64,000 nucleotides of DNA from Tsukamurella conjunctivitidis (GTDB lineage Bacteria; Actinomycetota; Actinomycetes; Mycobacteriales; Mycobacteriaceae). Below are positions 8,506 through 16,434 of the stretch, piece by piece. The stretch is taken from positions 1-64,000 of the forward strand of contig NZ_VIGX01000002.1 of NCBI RefSeq assembly GCF_007858475.1. Direction: 5' to 3'. The notes under the pieces were generated by a model. It searched no databases, was not told where the DNA came from, and saw only the letters and a list, made by a program, of their open reading frames with translations. A program made the position numbers and the translations under genes. The first letter of the stretch is position 1, and the number at the start of each line of letters is the position of its first letter.

Positions 8506-9393
8506 TCATTCCTTGGCTTGGGGCAGCTTCGCGCCCCGGGGCGACACCCGCCCCGCGGACGGCGGCGGCACCATCGGGCCGATGTCCCCGTCGGGAGCGG
8601 TGTCGATGTCGAGCATCACGGGGGCGTGGTCCGACGGTCCTTTGCCCTTGCGGGCCTGCCGGTCGATCCACGCCGCGGCGGTGCGGTCGGCGACCTCGCC
8701 ACTGGCGAGGATGAGGTCGATCCGCATGCCGAGGTTCTTGTTGAACATGCCGGCGCGGTAGTCCCAGTAGGAGAACACCTGCTCGTCCGGCCAGCGCTCG
8801 CGCACGACGTCCCGCAGGCCGAGCTCCGCAAGTGCCGCGATGGCCGCGCGCTCGGGCGCGGTGACGTGCGTGTGTCCGTCGAAGGCGGCCGGATCGAAGA
8901 CGTCCTCGTCGGTGGGGGCGATGTTCATGTCGCCGCAGACGAGCTGGGGCACGGTGTCGGCCTTCACCTGGGCGACGAGGGCGGCGAGCCACTCGAGCTT
9001 GTAGCCGTAGTGGTCGGAATCGATCTCCCGGCCGTTCGGCGTGTACAGCGAGTGCACGCGGATGCCGGGGTCGCCGTCTCCGGCCCCGCAGACGCCCGAG
9101 ATCGCGCGGCCCTCCGTGATGCCGTCGAAGACGGGCGCTCCGGGGATACCGACGATCACGTCCTGCAGCCCGACCTTCGACAGCAGCGCCGAGCCGTTCC
9201 ACTGCGGCTGCCCGGCCGTGGCGAACTCGTAGCCGCGCTCTTCCAGATCGGGCCCGATGAGGGTGGCGAAGGCGTCGTCGGTCATCTTCAGTTCCTGCAG
9301 GCAGACGACGTCCGGCCGGCGCGAGTCCAGCCACTCCAGCAGCCGCCCGTGCCGCTGCTTGACCGAGTTCACATTCCAGGTGGCGACGCGCAT
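8506..9393 (-). CDS. xthA: Exodeoxyribonuclease III / AP endonuclease
   Basis: The 295-residue EEP-fold nuclease repairs abasic sites and 3'-blocked ends. Signature residues are the metal ligand E34 in CLQELK, the YTPNG segment, CGDMNIAP with catalytic Asp and Asn, and the terminal SDHAPV Asp-His pair. A 59-bp divergent region separates it from the phytoene synthase gene. The downstream Lcp-like gene on the same strand follows after 68 bp and may or may not be co-transcribed. Confidence 0.93.
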   Translation of the reverse strand: MRVATWNVNSVKQRHGRLLEWLDSRRPDVVCLQELKMTDDAFATLIGPDLEERGYEFATAGQPQWNGSALLSKVGLQDVIVGIPGAPVFDGITEGRAISGVCGAGDGDPGIRVHSLYTPNGREIDSDHYGYKLEWLAALVAQVKADTVPQLVCGDMNIAPTDEDVFDPAAFDGHTHVTAPERAAIAALAELGLRDVVRERWPDEQVFSYWDYRAGMFNKNLGMRIDLILASGEVADRTAAAWIDRQARKGKGPSDHAPVMLDIDTAPDGDIGPMVPPPSAGRVSPRGAKLPQAKE

Positions 9394-9452
9394 GCATCCA
9401 CCGTATCGGGGTGCCCTGACAGGTCCCGCGACGCGGTCGGGACACTGGAGGC

Positions 9453-10271
9453 ATGGATTCGAGCGAGCGATACCGCCGCGCCGCCGTCGCGGCCTCCGCG
9501 GTGGTGATCCGCGACTACTCCACCTCCTTCTCCCTCGCCGCGCGTCTCATGCCGCGGCGCGTGCGTGACCACATCACGTCGATCTACGGGTTGGTCCGCG
9601 TGGCCGACGAGGTCGTCGACGGTGCCTGTCCCACCGATCCGCGCGCCCACCTCGATGCGCTCGAGGGCGCCGTCGAGCGCGCGATGGAGGAGGGGTTCAG
9701 CGCGAACCTCGTGGTGCACGCCTTCGCCTGCACCGCCCGCGCCACGGGTTTCGGGACGGAGCTGACCAGGCCCTTCTTCGCGTCCATGCGCGCCGACCTC
9801 GAACCCGCGCCGCATACCGAGGAATCGCTCGCCGAGTACATCCACGGCTCCGCGGAGGTCGTCGGCCTCATGTGCCTGCGTGCCTACCTGGTGGGGGTGG
9901 CACCGTCGGACTACGAACGGCTCGCGCCCGACGCGCTCCGGCTCGGCGCCGCCTTCCAGAAGGTCAATTTCCTGCGCGACCTCACCGACGACGAGCTGCG
10001 GCTCGGACGGGCCTACCTCCCCGAGCTCACGCAGCGCGCCTACGACGATGCGCTCGACGACGCCGCCGCCGACCTCGCCGCCGGGCGGGCGGGCATCGCG
10101 CGGCTGCCGGGCGATGTTCAGCGGGGCGTCCGGGTCGCCGCCGACCTCTACGCCGAGCTCCTGCGCCGCCTCCGCGCCGCCGGCCTCGACGGTGCGCGGT
10201 CCGGCCGGATCCGCGTCCCCACCGCGACGAAGGCGGCCGTGATCGCCCGCTCGCTCTCGATTTCCCGATGA
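9453..10271 (+). CDS. crtB: Phytoene/squalene synthase family protein
   Basis: The 272-residue enzyme condenses two prenyl diphosphates, most likely two GGPP into phytoene, the first committed step to carotenoids. The family signature is present: YSTSFSLAARL near residue 22, the first Asp-rich motif DEVVD at residues 52-56, and the second, FQKVNFLRDLTDDE, near residues 168-181. A crtI-like desaturase lies 11.5 kb away (21793-23241), so the pathway genes are split. The symbol is inferred from family and context; squalene or C30 synthesis is less likely. Confidence 0.8.
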   Translation: MDSSERYRRAAVAASAVVIRDYSTSFSLAARLMPRRVRDHITSIYGLVRVADEVVDGACPTDPRAHLDALEGAVERAMEEGFSANLVVHAFACTARATGFGTELTRPFFASMRADLEPAPHTEESLAEYIHGSAEVVGLMCLRAYLVGVAPSDYERLAPDALRLGAAFQKVNFLRDLTDDELRLGRAYLPELTQRAYDDALDDAAADLAAGRAGIARLPGDVQRGVRVAADLYAELLRRLRAAGLDGARSGRIRVPTATKAAVIARSLSISR

Positions 10272-10292
10272 TGCGGTAGTCGCCCGGAAAGC

Positions 10293-10369
10293 CGTGCGTT
10301 CTGCGCATGTCTGGTGCATCTCCAGTTCAGAAGCTGTTTCTCGAAGTGGTGACATGCGTTCCGCGCATG
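10293..10369 (-). repeat. Two-hairpin intergenic repeat, copy 1 (inverted)
   Basis: Two palindromes of the form ATGCG-N5-CGCAT lie 60 bp apart: CGTGCG-N5-CGCATG at 10293-10309 (one mismatch) and CATGCG-N5-CGCATG at 10353-10369 (perfect). The reverse complement of the segment between them shares CTGAACTG and further bases with copy 2 at 11918-11995. The copies point toward each other around the PadR cassette. This copy could also serve as a terminator after crtB. Confidence 0.7.
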
Positions 10370-10413
10370 GGCTCCTCGACCGACGGTATTGCCCGCGAAT
10401 ATGGCGCCTGCTA

Positions 10414-10440
10414 TACCTAGATACAAATTCGATCTAGGTA
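10414..10440. promoter_or_regulatory. Perfect palindromic operator of the PadR cassette
   Basis: TACCTAGAT and ATCTAGGTA flank a 9-bp spacer (acaaattcg): nine perfect pairs, 9 bp before the ATG of the membrane-protein gene and partly overlapping its SD and a TATACC -10-like box. The PadR regulator encoded by the same operon is the likely binder. Confidence 0.75.
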
Positions 10441-10449
10441 GGAGTCGAG

Positions 10450-11448
10450 ATGGCGGTGGACGACTGGCCAGAGGGCGACCGGCAGTGGGCAGGGGAGTAC
10501 ATCCTGGGACTGTTCAGGGCGGGCGTTCCGGCGGGCGCGACCGTGACGCGACAGACGGAGCTCATCGCCGCGGCCGAGGCCGCGGGTGCCCCGGCGGTGG
10601 AACTGTTCGGAGATCCCGGCGAGGCCGCCCGCGCCGATGCCCCTGATCTCATGGATGCCGACGCCGTAGCGGCGGACGCGGACGAGATCGGCTTGCGGAA
10701 AACGCTTGTGTACGGCGGTGTTGCGTTGATGTTCATGGGGGTGATCGCTGCGATCATGGTCGTTATCGATGGCGCAGGAGCGGTCGATGTCACCGTGGGG
10801 ATGACCGTCGTGATGGTCGCCATCGTCGCCGCGCTGCTGCTCGGGATAGCGGCGACGAACCACTTCCGTGCCGGACGCCTGACGTCCGCGAAAGTGCTGG
10901 CGGTACTCGCGGTGACGGCCGTCGTGGTCGGTGGATCGCAGGTCGCCTGGCCGGGTCGTGACGTCATCCTGATGGATGGTCTTCCTCGATGGGCGGCCGC
11001 TCTCGCCCTGCTCGGTCCCGGTGTCCTCGCGATCATCGTCGGACGAATGATCCCGGAGCGCGTTCCACAGGATTCGTGGACTGACGAGGAGTGGTTCGAC
11101 CGTTTCCGGGGTGTGCTGGTGTCGAAGCAGGTTTCCCCTGCGGCCGCGCGCGAACACGAGCGTTCGCTACGAGACGGGCTGGCGGTCCCGGCATTCGAAG
11201 AATACGGCCGCCCGGACGTCCTCGCGCTCCGTCTTGCCAGTGAAGATCCGGCGGCGCCGAGTCGTCGGCAATGGTGGGGCGCCGCGGGCTGGTTCGCCTT
11301 CGCTGTGCTCCAGGCGACCTTCATCCCCGGCGAGACGGGCGCGTGGCTCGTCGTCCGCATCGCGTTCACGATCGGGTTGCTCGCGCTCGCCGTGCGCAGT
11401 GCACTCCGTGCACGAGCGGCGGGACCGGCGTCACGGGCGACGGCGTGA
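10450..11448 (+). CDS. Multi-pass membrane protein with HAAS-like soluble segments
   Basis: The 332-residue protein has no known enzymatic motif. It begins with a soluble ~80-residue segment ending in ELFGDPGEAA, followed by transmembrane helices near residues 85-108, 113-135, 141-160, 175-195, 280-295 and 300-320. A second soluble segment (around WTDEEWFDRF...FEEYGRPDVLA) repeats the same pattern. This resembles HAAS-type proteins commonly paired with PadR regulators. The stop overlaps the PadR GTG (GTGA). The base composition reads slightly less G+C-rich than its neighbours, which may hint at transfer. Confidence 0.75.
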   Translation: MAVDDWPEGDRQWAGEYILGLFRAGVPAGATVTRQTELIAAAEAAGAPAVELFGDPGEAARADAPDLMDADAVAADADEIGLRKTLVYGGVALMFMGVIAAIMVVIDGAGAVDVTVGMTVVMVAIVAALLLGIAATNHFRAGRLTSAKVLAVLAVTAVVVGGSQVAWPGRDVILMDGLPRWAAALALLGPGVLAIIVGRMIPERVPQDSWTDEEWFDRFRGVLVSKQVSPAAAREHERSLRDGLAVPAFEEYGRPDVLALRLASEDPAAPSRRQWWGAAGWFAFAVLQATFIPGETGAWLVVRIAFTIGLLALAVRSALRARAAGPASRATA

Positions 11449-11771
11449 GCACCGCGGCCTGGCAGCGGGCGACGTTGCCGCTCTTGATCCTCGGCGTGCT
11501 GGAGACGGTGCCGCGGCACGGCTACGGCGTCTCGGCGGCCCTCGTCGAGGTGGGACTGCAGCCGATCAAGGGGGCGCAGCTGTACCCCGCGCTGGTGAAG
11601 CTGGAGACCGACGGATTCATCGCCGCGTCCTGGGAGGCCGGCGATACCGGGCCGGCCCGCAAGGTCTACGAGCTCACGGACCTCGGTCGCGCCGAACTCG
11701 GGCGGCTGCGGGAGGAATGGCGCGCGTTCACCGCCGCGGCCGCCGCGCTCGGCGCCACGCCCACTCGTTGA
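11445..11771 (+). CDS. PadR-family transcriptional regulator
   Basis: The 108-residue protein is a minimal PadR winged helix (LLILGVLETVPRHGYGV..., then GAQLYPALVKLETDGFI and ARKVYELTDLGRAEL) with a short C-terminal dimerisation helix. The GTG start overlaps the membrane-protein stop, so the order is target first, regulator second. It probably represses both genes through the operator at 10414-10440. The inducer is unknown; membrane stress is a possibility from related pairs. Confidence 0.88.
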   Translation: MSTAAWQRATLPLLILGVLETVPRHGYGVSAALVEVGLQPIKGAQLYPALVKLETDGFIAASWEAGDTGPARKVYELTDLGRAELGRLREEWRAFTAAAAALGATPTR

Positions 11772-11810
11772 GACACCGCGATCCCGCTTCCCGCTATCGC
11801 TGCCGACACC

Positions 11811-11832
11811 TCATAGCGTTGCAACGTTATGA
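11811..11832. promoter_or_regulatory. 22-bp palindrome after the PadR gene
   Basis: The core CGTTGCAACG (11817-11826) is a perfect 10-bp palindrome, extended to 22 bp with one mismatched pair (G11816/T11827). It lies 40 bp beyond the PadR stop with no gene start nearby, so it is either an orphan regulator site or a weak terminator stem. Confidence 0.45.
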
Positions 11833-11917
11833 AGAGTCGGAAGTGATCGGTGGACTGCGGTCCGGCGGGTGAGCTCGAGGAAGTTGCACTCCGGGTACGC
11901 CGTAACGAGCGTCAGGT

Positions 11918-11995
11918 GATGCGTGCGACGCATCGGGAGGAACTCCGAAAGCGCTCCCCTGAACTGCGTCGATGACGGTATGCGAGAAACGCATA
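11918..11995 (+). repeat. Two-hairpin intergenic repeat, copy 2
   Basis: GATGCG-N5-CGCATC (11918-11934) and TATGCG-N5-CGCATA (11979-11995) are both perfect and lie 61 bp apart. The intervening sequence aligns with the reverse complement of copy 1, sharing the block CTGAACTG at a comparable position. The two copies therefore form an inverted pair about 1.5 kb apart. Confidence 0.7.
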
Positions 11996-12116
11996 GCCTC
12001 CGCGTGCGACATACCCCGCAGCCGGCCGCAGCGGAGACGGCGAATCGCCACCTGCGCGGCCTCCGATGGCGGCGCCGCCCGCGCCGCGCGCCCACGGGCC
12101 GTGAGCGGCTCCGCGA

Positions 12117-12989
12117 CTACTGCGATGCGGCCTTCGGCAGCTCCGACACGGCGTTGCGGTGCAGGAAATCGGTGATGAGCGCGGCGAACTCGCGGGAGCA
12201 CTCGAGCTGCGGCATGTGGCCCACGCCGGGCAGGAGGTGCGTCTCCGCGTGCGGGATGAGCTTCCGCGCGGCGTCGAGGTGCTTGGGCGGGAGGATGCGA
12301 TCCCGGTCGCCCCACAGCACCATCGTCGGGCGCGGCGTCGTGGCGATGGTCCGGTGCAGCTCGTCCCGCCACTCCTGTCGCACGCCGCCGAGTACGGAGC
12401 CGAGCGAATCGGCGGTCTTCCACGCCGTGAGGCCGGCGTCGGTCTCGCGCGCGATGGCCATCGCGTGATCGATGCGCGCGCGGGTCGCGAAGGACTTGTC
12501 GGCGAAGATCAGGCGCTCCTGCACGATCGCGCCGGGACGGCTCGCCGTGGTCGCGATCAGCTTGCCCAACACCGGGATCCCCAGCAGGCGCAGCAGCGGC
12601 GTGACCTCCTTGCCGAAGCCGGCGGGGTCCGCCAGAGTCATCGTCGCCACCAGGTCGGGGCGCTGCGCGAGCAGCATCATGGTGACGGCGCCGCCGAGCG
12701 AGTTACCGGCCACGTGCACCGGCTCCGAGACCTCGAGCGCGTCCAGGAGCTCGGCCACGCCGCGGGCGAGAGCCGCAAGCCCGGCACCGTCGGGATGGGG
12801 CGCGGACCAGCCGTAGCCGGACAGGTCCGGCGCGATCAGCCGGTACTCGCCCTCGAGTGCTTCGAAGGTCGGGTCCCAGTCCTCCAGGCTGCGCGTGATG
12901 CCGTGCAGCAGAAGCAGGGTGGGCAGGGTCTCGTCACCGGAGACGCGCACGCGCACCCAGCGGCCGTTCACGGGGATGCTGCGGATCAT
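12117..12989 (-). CDS. Alpha/beta-fold hydrolase (serine type)
   Basis: The 290-residue protein has LLLLHGITRS (oxyanion region), nucleophile Ser in GNSLGG, acid Asp in WGDRDRI and catalytic His in GVGHMP, a complete Ser-Asp-His triad. It resembles esterases and meta-cleavage-product hydrolases, but no substrate can be read from sequence. ATG 12989 overlaps the stop of the upstream epoxide-hydrolase-like gene (ATGA), making this the last gene of a four-gene operon starting at 15922. Confidence 0.85.
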   Translation of the reverse strand: MIRSIPVNGRWVRVRVSGDETLPTLLLLHGITRSLEDWDPTFEALEGEYRLIAPDLSGYGWSAPHPDGAGLAALARGVAELLDALEVSEPVHVAGNSLGGAVTMMLLAQRPDLVATMTLADPAGFGKEVTPLLRLLGIPVLGKLIATTASRPGAIVQERLIFADKSFATRARIDHAMAIARETDAGLTAWKTADSLGSVLGGVRQEWRDELHRTIATTPRPTMVLWGDRDRILPPKHLDAARKLIPHAETHLLPGVGHMPQLECSREFAALITDFLHRNAVSELPKAASQ

Positions 12990-13882
12990 CGGTTGGCCTC
13001 GATCCACTCGAAGGTCGCCTCCGCGAGCGGGCCGGGGTTCTGCGCCACCACCCAGTGCCCGCCGGGCACCGAGACGTGCCGCGACTTGGGCGACTTCTCC
13101 AGGCCGGCCAGCTGCAGCGGCGGCGTCACGAACAGATCGCCCTCGGGCGTGACCACCTGCACGGGCACCGACGTCGTCGCATCGGTCGGCTTGAGGAAGG
13201 GGCCGGGCATGTTGGCGCGGTACAGGTTCAGGCCGTTCGTGAAGTCCCGGTCGCTGCGCGTGTAGCCCTCGGCCGTTCTGCCGCCGGTGCCGCGCTTCTC
13301 CAGCGTCTCGATCAGCTTCTGGCCCCAGCCGCGCTTGTAGAGCGAATCCGCCAGTCCCGGAACGAGGAAGAACGGGATGTACGTCGAGCCGGCGGCTTGA
13401 CGCAGACGCGCGGGCACGTCCTTCGCGCTGCGCACGCCCTGCAGGTACTCGCCGGCGTGGTTGAGGTTCGGCCCGGACACCGACGTGTACGAGGCGGTCT
13501 TGTCGGCCACCGCGGGATCGACGACCGCGTGCCAGCCCTGGATCGAGCCCCAGTCGTGGCCGATGAGGTGCAGCTTCGACCGATCGCCGCTGACCTCGCG
13601 CACCGCGTCGATCACGCGGGAGACGTCGGAGATGAGGCGGTCGAACCGGTAGCCGGCCTTACCCGCCGGTGCCTCGGACTCGCCCGCGCCGCGCACGTCG
13701 TAGGTGTAGACGTTCGCCCGGCCGTCGAGCGCGGCGGCGACGCCGTCCCAGACGTGGTGGTTGTCGGGGTAGCCGTGGATCGCGAGCACCGTCGGGCGGG
13801 CCGCGTCGTGGGTGCCGTAGCGGAAGCCCGCGAGGGTCAGGCCGTCCGATGTGGTCACGTCGAAGCGGTGCTGGTCAGTCAT
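12986..13882 (-). CDS. Alpha/beta hydrolase, epoxide hydrolase/dehalogenase type
   Basis: The 298-residue protein carries HGYPDN (HGxP oxyanion motif) and an Asp nucleophile in HDWGS, not a Ser. Its catalytic His is in PGGHW. This pattern is that of epoxide hydrolases and haloalkane dehalogenases. The ORF could extend upstream to 13936, but ATG 13882 removes 18 residues without family character and lies 10 bp after the reductase stop. Operon position next to an oxygenase-like protein suggests it handles an oxidised product. Confidence 0.82.
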   Translation of the reverse strand: MTDQHRFDVTTSDGLTLAGFRYGTHDAARPTVLAIHGYPDNHHVWDGVAAALDGRANVYTYDVRGAGESEAPAGKAGYRFDRLISDVSRVIDAVREVSGDRSKLHLIGHDWGSIQGWHAVVDPAVADKTASYTSVSGPNLNHAGEYLQGVRSAKDVPARLRQAAGSTYIPFFLVPGLADSLYKRGWGQKLIETLEKRGTGGRTAEGYTRSDRDFTNGLNLYRANMPGPFLKPTDATTSVPVQVVTPEGDLFVTPPLQLAGLEKSPKSRHVSVPGGHWVVAQNPGPLAEATFEWIEANR

Positions 13883-13892
13883 GGTGTGCGCC

Positions 13893-15029
13893 TTACAGAT
13901 CGATGGTGAGATGGTCGCCGGCAGCGCGCGAGACACAGGTCAGCATCTGACCCTGCTCGCGCTCGAAGGGCGTCAGGGTCCGGTCCCGGTGGTCGACGAC
14001 GCCCTCGGTCACCGTCATCCGGCAAGTGCCGCAGAAGCCCTGCTTGCACGAGTACGGGGCGTCCGGCCGGGCCTTGAGGATCGCGGCCAGCAGGGTCTCG
14101 TCGGCGGCCACGTCCAGAGTCTGTCCGGACTTGGCGAGGGTGGCGGTGAAGGGCTTACCGTCCACCACCGGCGGGGCGGAGAAGCGCTCGTAGTGCAGCT
14201 CGACGTCCGTGCGGCCGATCAGGCCCACACGCAAGGACTCGAGCATCGGGATCGGGCCGCAGGCGTAGAGCGCCGTGGGGCCGGGGGTGTCGCCGATGAG
14301 CACGTCGGCGGTCGGAATGCCGTGCTCGTCGTCGGTGCGGACCTCGACCTTGTCGCCGAACCGCGCGACCTCGGCGATGAACGGGATCGTGTCGGTGGAA
14401 CGGCCGGTGTAGAGCATCGACCAGCTCAGGCCCAGGCGCTCCGCGGCGATCATCATGGGCAGGATCGGCGTGATGCCGATGCCGCCCGCGACGAAGCGCA
14501 GGTGCTCGGCCGAGGAGCCGTGGCCGGGGACGGCCATCGGCATGCCGTTGCGCGGGCCCTTGACGGTCACCGTCGCACCGACGTGCAGCGTCTCGTGCAC
14601 CTCGACGGAACCGCCCCCGCCGCCCGGGATCCGGCGCACCGCGATGCGGTAGGTCTCGGGGTCGGCGGGGTCGCCGCACAGCGAGTACTCGCGCATGCGG
14701 CCCGAGGGCAGCAGCAGGTCGAGGTGCGCGCCGGGAGTCCAGCGGGGCAGCGGGGTGTCGTCGGCGGAGACGAAAGTCAGTGCGACGACGTCCTTGTCGT
14801 GCGCGACGATCTCCCGTGAGACGACGCGCAGATCGCGGCTCGCGCTGGGCTCGGCCAGGTTCCGCGGCTTCATCAGGTGCGCGAACGCGGGAATGGTCAC
14901 GCCGAAGAAGGCGTTGGCGAAGCGCAGCAACGGGTCGCGCTTCCAGCGCCCGTACAGGTGCGGGGGGATCTCGGTGACGGGCTCGCCCCAGGGCCGGAAG
15001 ACCGACGGTGCCTTGCGCTCGCCCGTCAT
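13893..15029 (-). CDS. Ferredoxin reductase with C-terminal 2Fe-2S domain
   Basis: The 378-residue protein has an FNR-type FAD domain (MREYSLCG, the RxYS motif), an NAD(P) domain (GGIGITP and YACGP) and a plant-type 2Fe-2S domain (CKQGFCGTC and a later Cys in LTCVSRA). This is the architecture of one-component reductases that feed oxygenases. About 65 N-terminal residues precede the FAD domain (residues ~1-65, HLYGRWKRDPLLRFANAFF region). ATG 15029 overlaps the stop of the di-iron-type gene upstream, so the two are probably electron-transfer partners. Confidence 0.88.
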   Translation of the reverse strand: MTGERKAPSVFRPWGEPVTEIPPHLYGRWKRDPLLRFANAFFGVTIPAFAHLMKPRNLAEPSASRDLRVVSREIVAHDKDVVALTFVSADDTPLPRWTPGAHLDLLLPSGRMREYSLCGDPADPETYRIAVRRIPGGGGGSVEVHETLHVGATVTVKGPRNGMPMAVPGHGSSAEHLRFVAGGIGITPILPMMIAAERLGLSWSMLYTGRSTDTIPFIAEVARFGDKVEVRTDDEHGIPTADVLIGDTPGPTALYACGPIPMLESLRVGLIGRTDVELHYERFSAPPVVDGKPFTATLAKSGQTLDVAADETLLAAILKARPDAPYSCKQGFCGTCRMTVTEGVVDHRDRTLTPFEREQGQMLTCVSRAAGDHLTIDL

Positions 15030-15922
15030 CCGTTGGCCGCCCGGGCGGCCGGCGACGTGGCGAGGTACGCCACGGCCTGTGCGGTCGACCCGATCGACGC
15101 GGGATCGAAACTGGGCTTGAAGTAGATGAGCGTGAACTTCACGACGTCGCGCAGCTTCGGCAGGATGTTCTTGTGGGATCCCTTGAGGTACTCCCACCAC
15201 AGGCGAGGGTAGGAGTAGCTGAAGTTCGGGTCCTTGCGGAGCATGTAACCCGACGTGCGGTGCAGCGCCAGGATGAGGAAGACGATGCCCACGATCATCG
15301 CGCGGCAGCGGTGGAAGTAGCTCGGGTCGAAGTAGTTCGCCACGTCGTGCGCGACGGACCGGTGCTCGACCTCTTCCGCGCCGTGCCAGCGACAGATGTC
15401 GGCCATCGTCGGATCGACGTTGTAGTCGTCCCAGGCGTTGTTGAGCGCGAAGACGCCGAGGATGGCGGTGTAGTGCTCGACGGCCGCGATGAGCCACAGC
15501 CGCTGCACCATGTCGTTGTACTGCGCGCGGTCGGAGTGGTAGGTCCGCGGCGCGAGGATCTTGCGGAAGATGTACTCGAACTGCCGCGCGACGGGGGCGG
15601 TGTCGATCCCGCAGCGCTGCAGGTACTCGGAGAGCGCCCGGTCGTGCGATTCGGCGTGCATCGCCTCCTGGCCGATGAAGCCGCGCATGGTGCGCGCGAG
15701 GTTCTCGTCCTTCACGTACGGCAGCGCCTCGGTGTAGACCTCGCAGAACCAGCGCTCGCCCTCGGGAAGCACGGAGTGCAGGATGCTGCTGATGATGTCG
15801 CTGGCCACGGGCTCGCCGGGGATCCATTCAAGGGGCACGTTCTCCCAGTCGAACTCCACGTTCCGGGCGTGGATCTCGACCTCCGCGGGCTCGTGCTGCT
15901 GCGCCGATGTGCGCGAACTCAT
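15026..15922 (-). CDS. MDO/PF10118-type putative di-iron protein
   Basis: The 298-residue product belongs to the family annotated as predicted metal-dependent hydrolase (PF10118). It contains ferritin-like metal motifs: GQEAMHAESH near residue 84 and WHGAEEVEHRSVAHDV near residue 180. One hydrophobic helix (MIVGIVFLILAL) suggests membrane association. Coupling to a 2Fe-2S reductase argues for a di-iron oxygenase rather than a hydrolase; this is inference. An imperfect dyad (GACAT-N11-ATGTC) at 15950-15970 lies upstream as a possible operator. Confidence 0.8.
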   Translation of the reverse strand: MSSRTSAQQHEPAEVEIHARNVEFDWENVPLEWIPGEPVASDIISSILHSVLPEGERWFCEVYTEALPYVKDENLARTMRGFIGQEAMHAESHDRALSEYLQRCGIDTAPVARQFEYIFRKILAPRTYHSDRAQYNDMVQRLWLIAAVEHYTAILGVFALNNAWDDYNVDPTMADICRWHGAEEVEHRSVAHDVANYFDPSYFHRCRAMIVGIVFLILALHRTSGYMLRKDPNFSYSYPRLWWEYLKGSHKNILPKLRDVVKFTLIYFKPSFDPASIGSTAQAVAYLATSPAARAANG

Positions 15923-16069
15923 CGTCCGACTCCTTCCACGGGGTGTCTTGACATTCAACACCCTGATGTCCAGTGTGCGCCACCCGCGGTGAGAGCGCTC
16001 GGCTCGAAACCTATCACTTTCCTGCACCCATGCAGAACTGCTTGCGGGCCCGTTGTGACGGCGCTAACG

Positions 16070-16087
16070 TACAACCTGATGGTTGTA
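16070..16087. promoter_or_regulatory. ArsR operator spanning the arsR-type start codon
   Basis: TACAACC-TGAT-GGTTGTA is a perfect 7+7 inverted repeat; the ATG of the regulator lies across the spacer. Occupation would block transcription or initiation, giving tight autoregulation. ArsR-family regulators paired with SRPBCC genes commonly use such short dyads. Confidence 0.7.
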
Positions 16088-16423
16088 GATGAACTGGATG
16101 CGGATGAGGCCGACAGCCTCTTCCACGCCCTCGCGGATCGCACCCGGCGCGACATCGTCGTCCGCGTGATCGAGCGGGAGTGCTCCGTCTCGGAGCTCGC
16201 CCGCGGGTACGCGATGAGCTTCGCCGCCGTGCAGAAACACGTCGCGGTGCTGGAGCGGGCGCACCTGGTCGTCAAGACCCGACGGGGCCGCGAGGTGCTC
16301 GTCGGGCCGGACGTCGCGACCATCGCGCGCGGCAGCCGCCTGCTGCGTCGCTACGAGGACCTCTGGCGGGGGCGGGTGGCCCGGATGGACGCGCTGCTCG
16401 ACCCGCCGATCGACCAGGACTGA
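16079..16423 (+). CDS. ArsR-family winged-helix regulator
   Basis: The 114-residue protein shows the ArsR fold: LFHALADRTRRDIVVRVIE, then SVSELARGYAMSFAAVQKHVAVLERAHLVV as the recognition helix, and a beta-wing (KTRRGREVLVG). There are no Cys clusters for metal sensing, so it is of the non-metal subtype that accompanies SRPBCC proteins. It precedes the SRPBCC gene by 11 bp and probably controls both through the operator over its own start. Confidence 0.88.
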   Translation: MVVDELDADEADSLFHALADRTRRDIVVRVIERECSVSELARGYAMSFAAVQKHVAVLERAHLVVKTRRGREVLVGPDVATIARGSRLLRRYEDLWRGRVARMDALLDPPIDQD

Positions 16424-16434
16424 GGAGTTCCGCC

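Larger units (their letters stand above)
11772..12116. other. 345-bp intergenic region without a gene
   Basis: No ORF here has convincing coding character. The region holds a 22-bp near-perfect palindrome at 11811-11832 and the second two-hairpin repeat at 11918-11995. Both reading strands give short Arg-rich translations typical of non-coding high-G+C DNA. Confidence 0.6.

Noticed and set aside
10285-12000. Possible insertion sequence around the PadR cassette
   Set aside because: Inverted repeats exist, but there is no transposase or target-site duplication that I can see, so it is reported only as a repeat pair.
11811-12095. 94-codon minus-strand ORF after the PadR gene
   Set aside because: Arg-rich translation, no SD, and it runs across palindromes and repeat hairpins.
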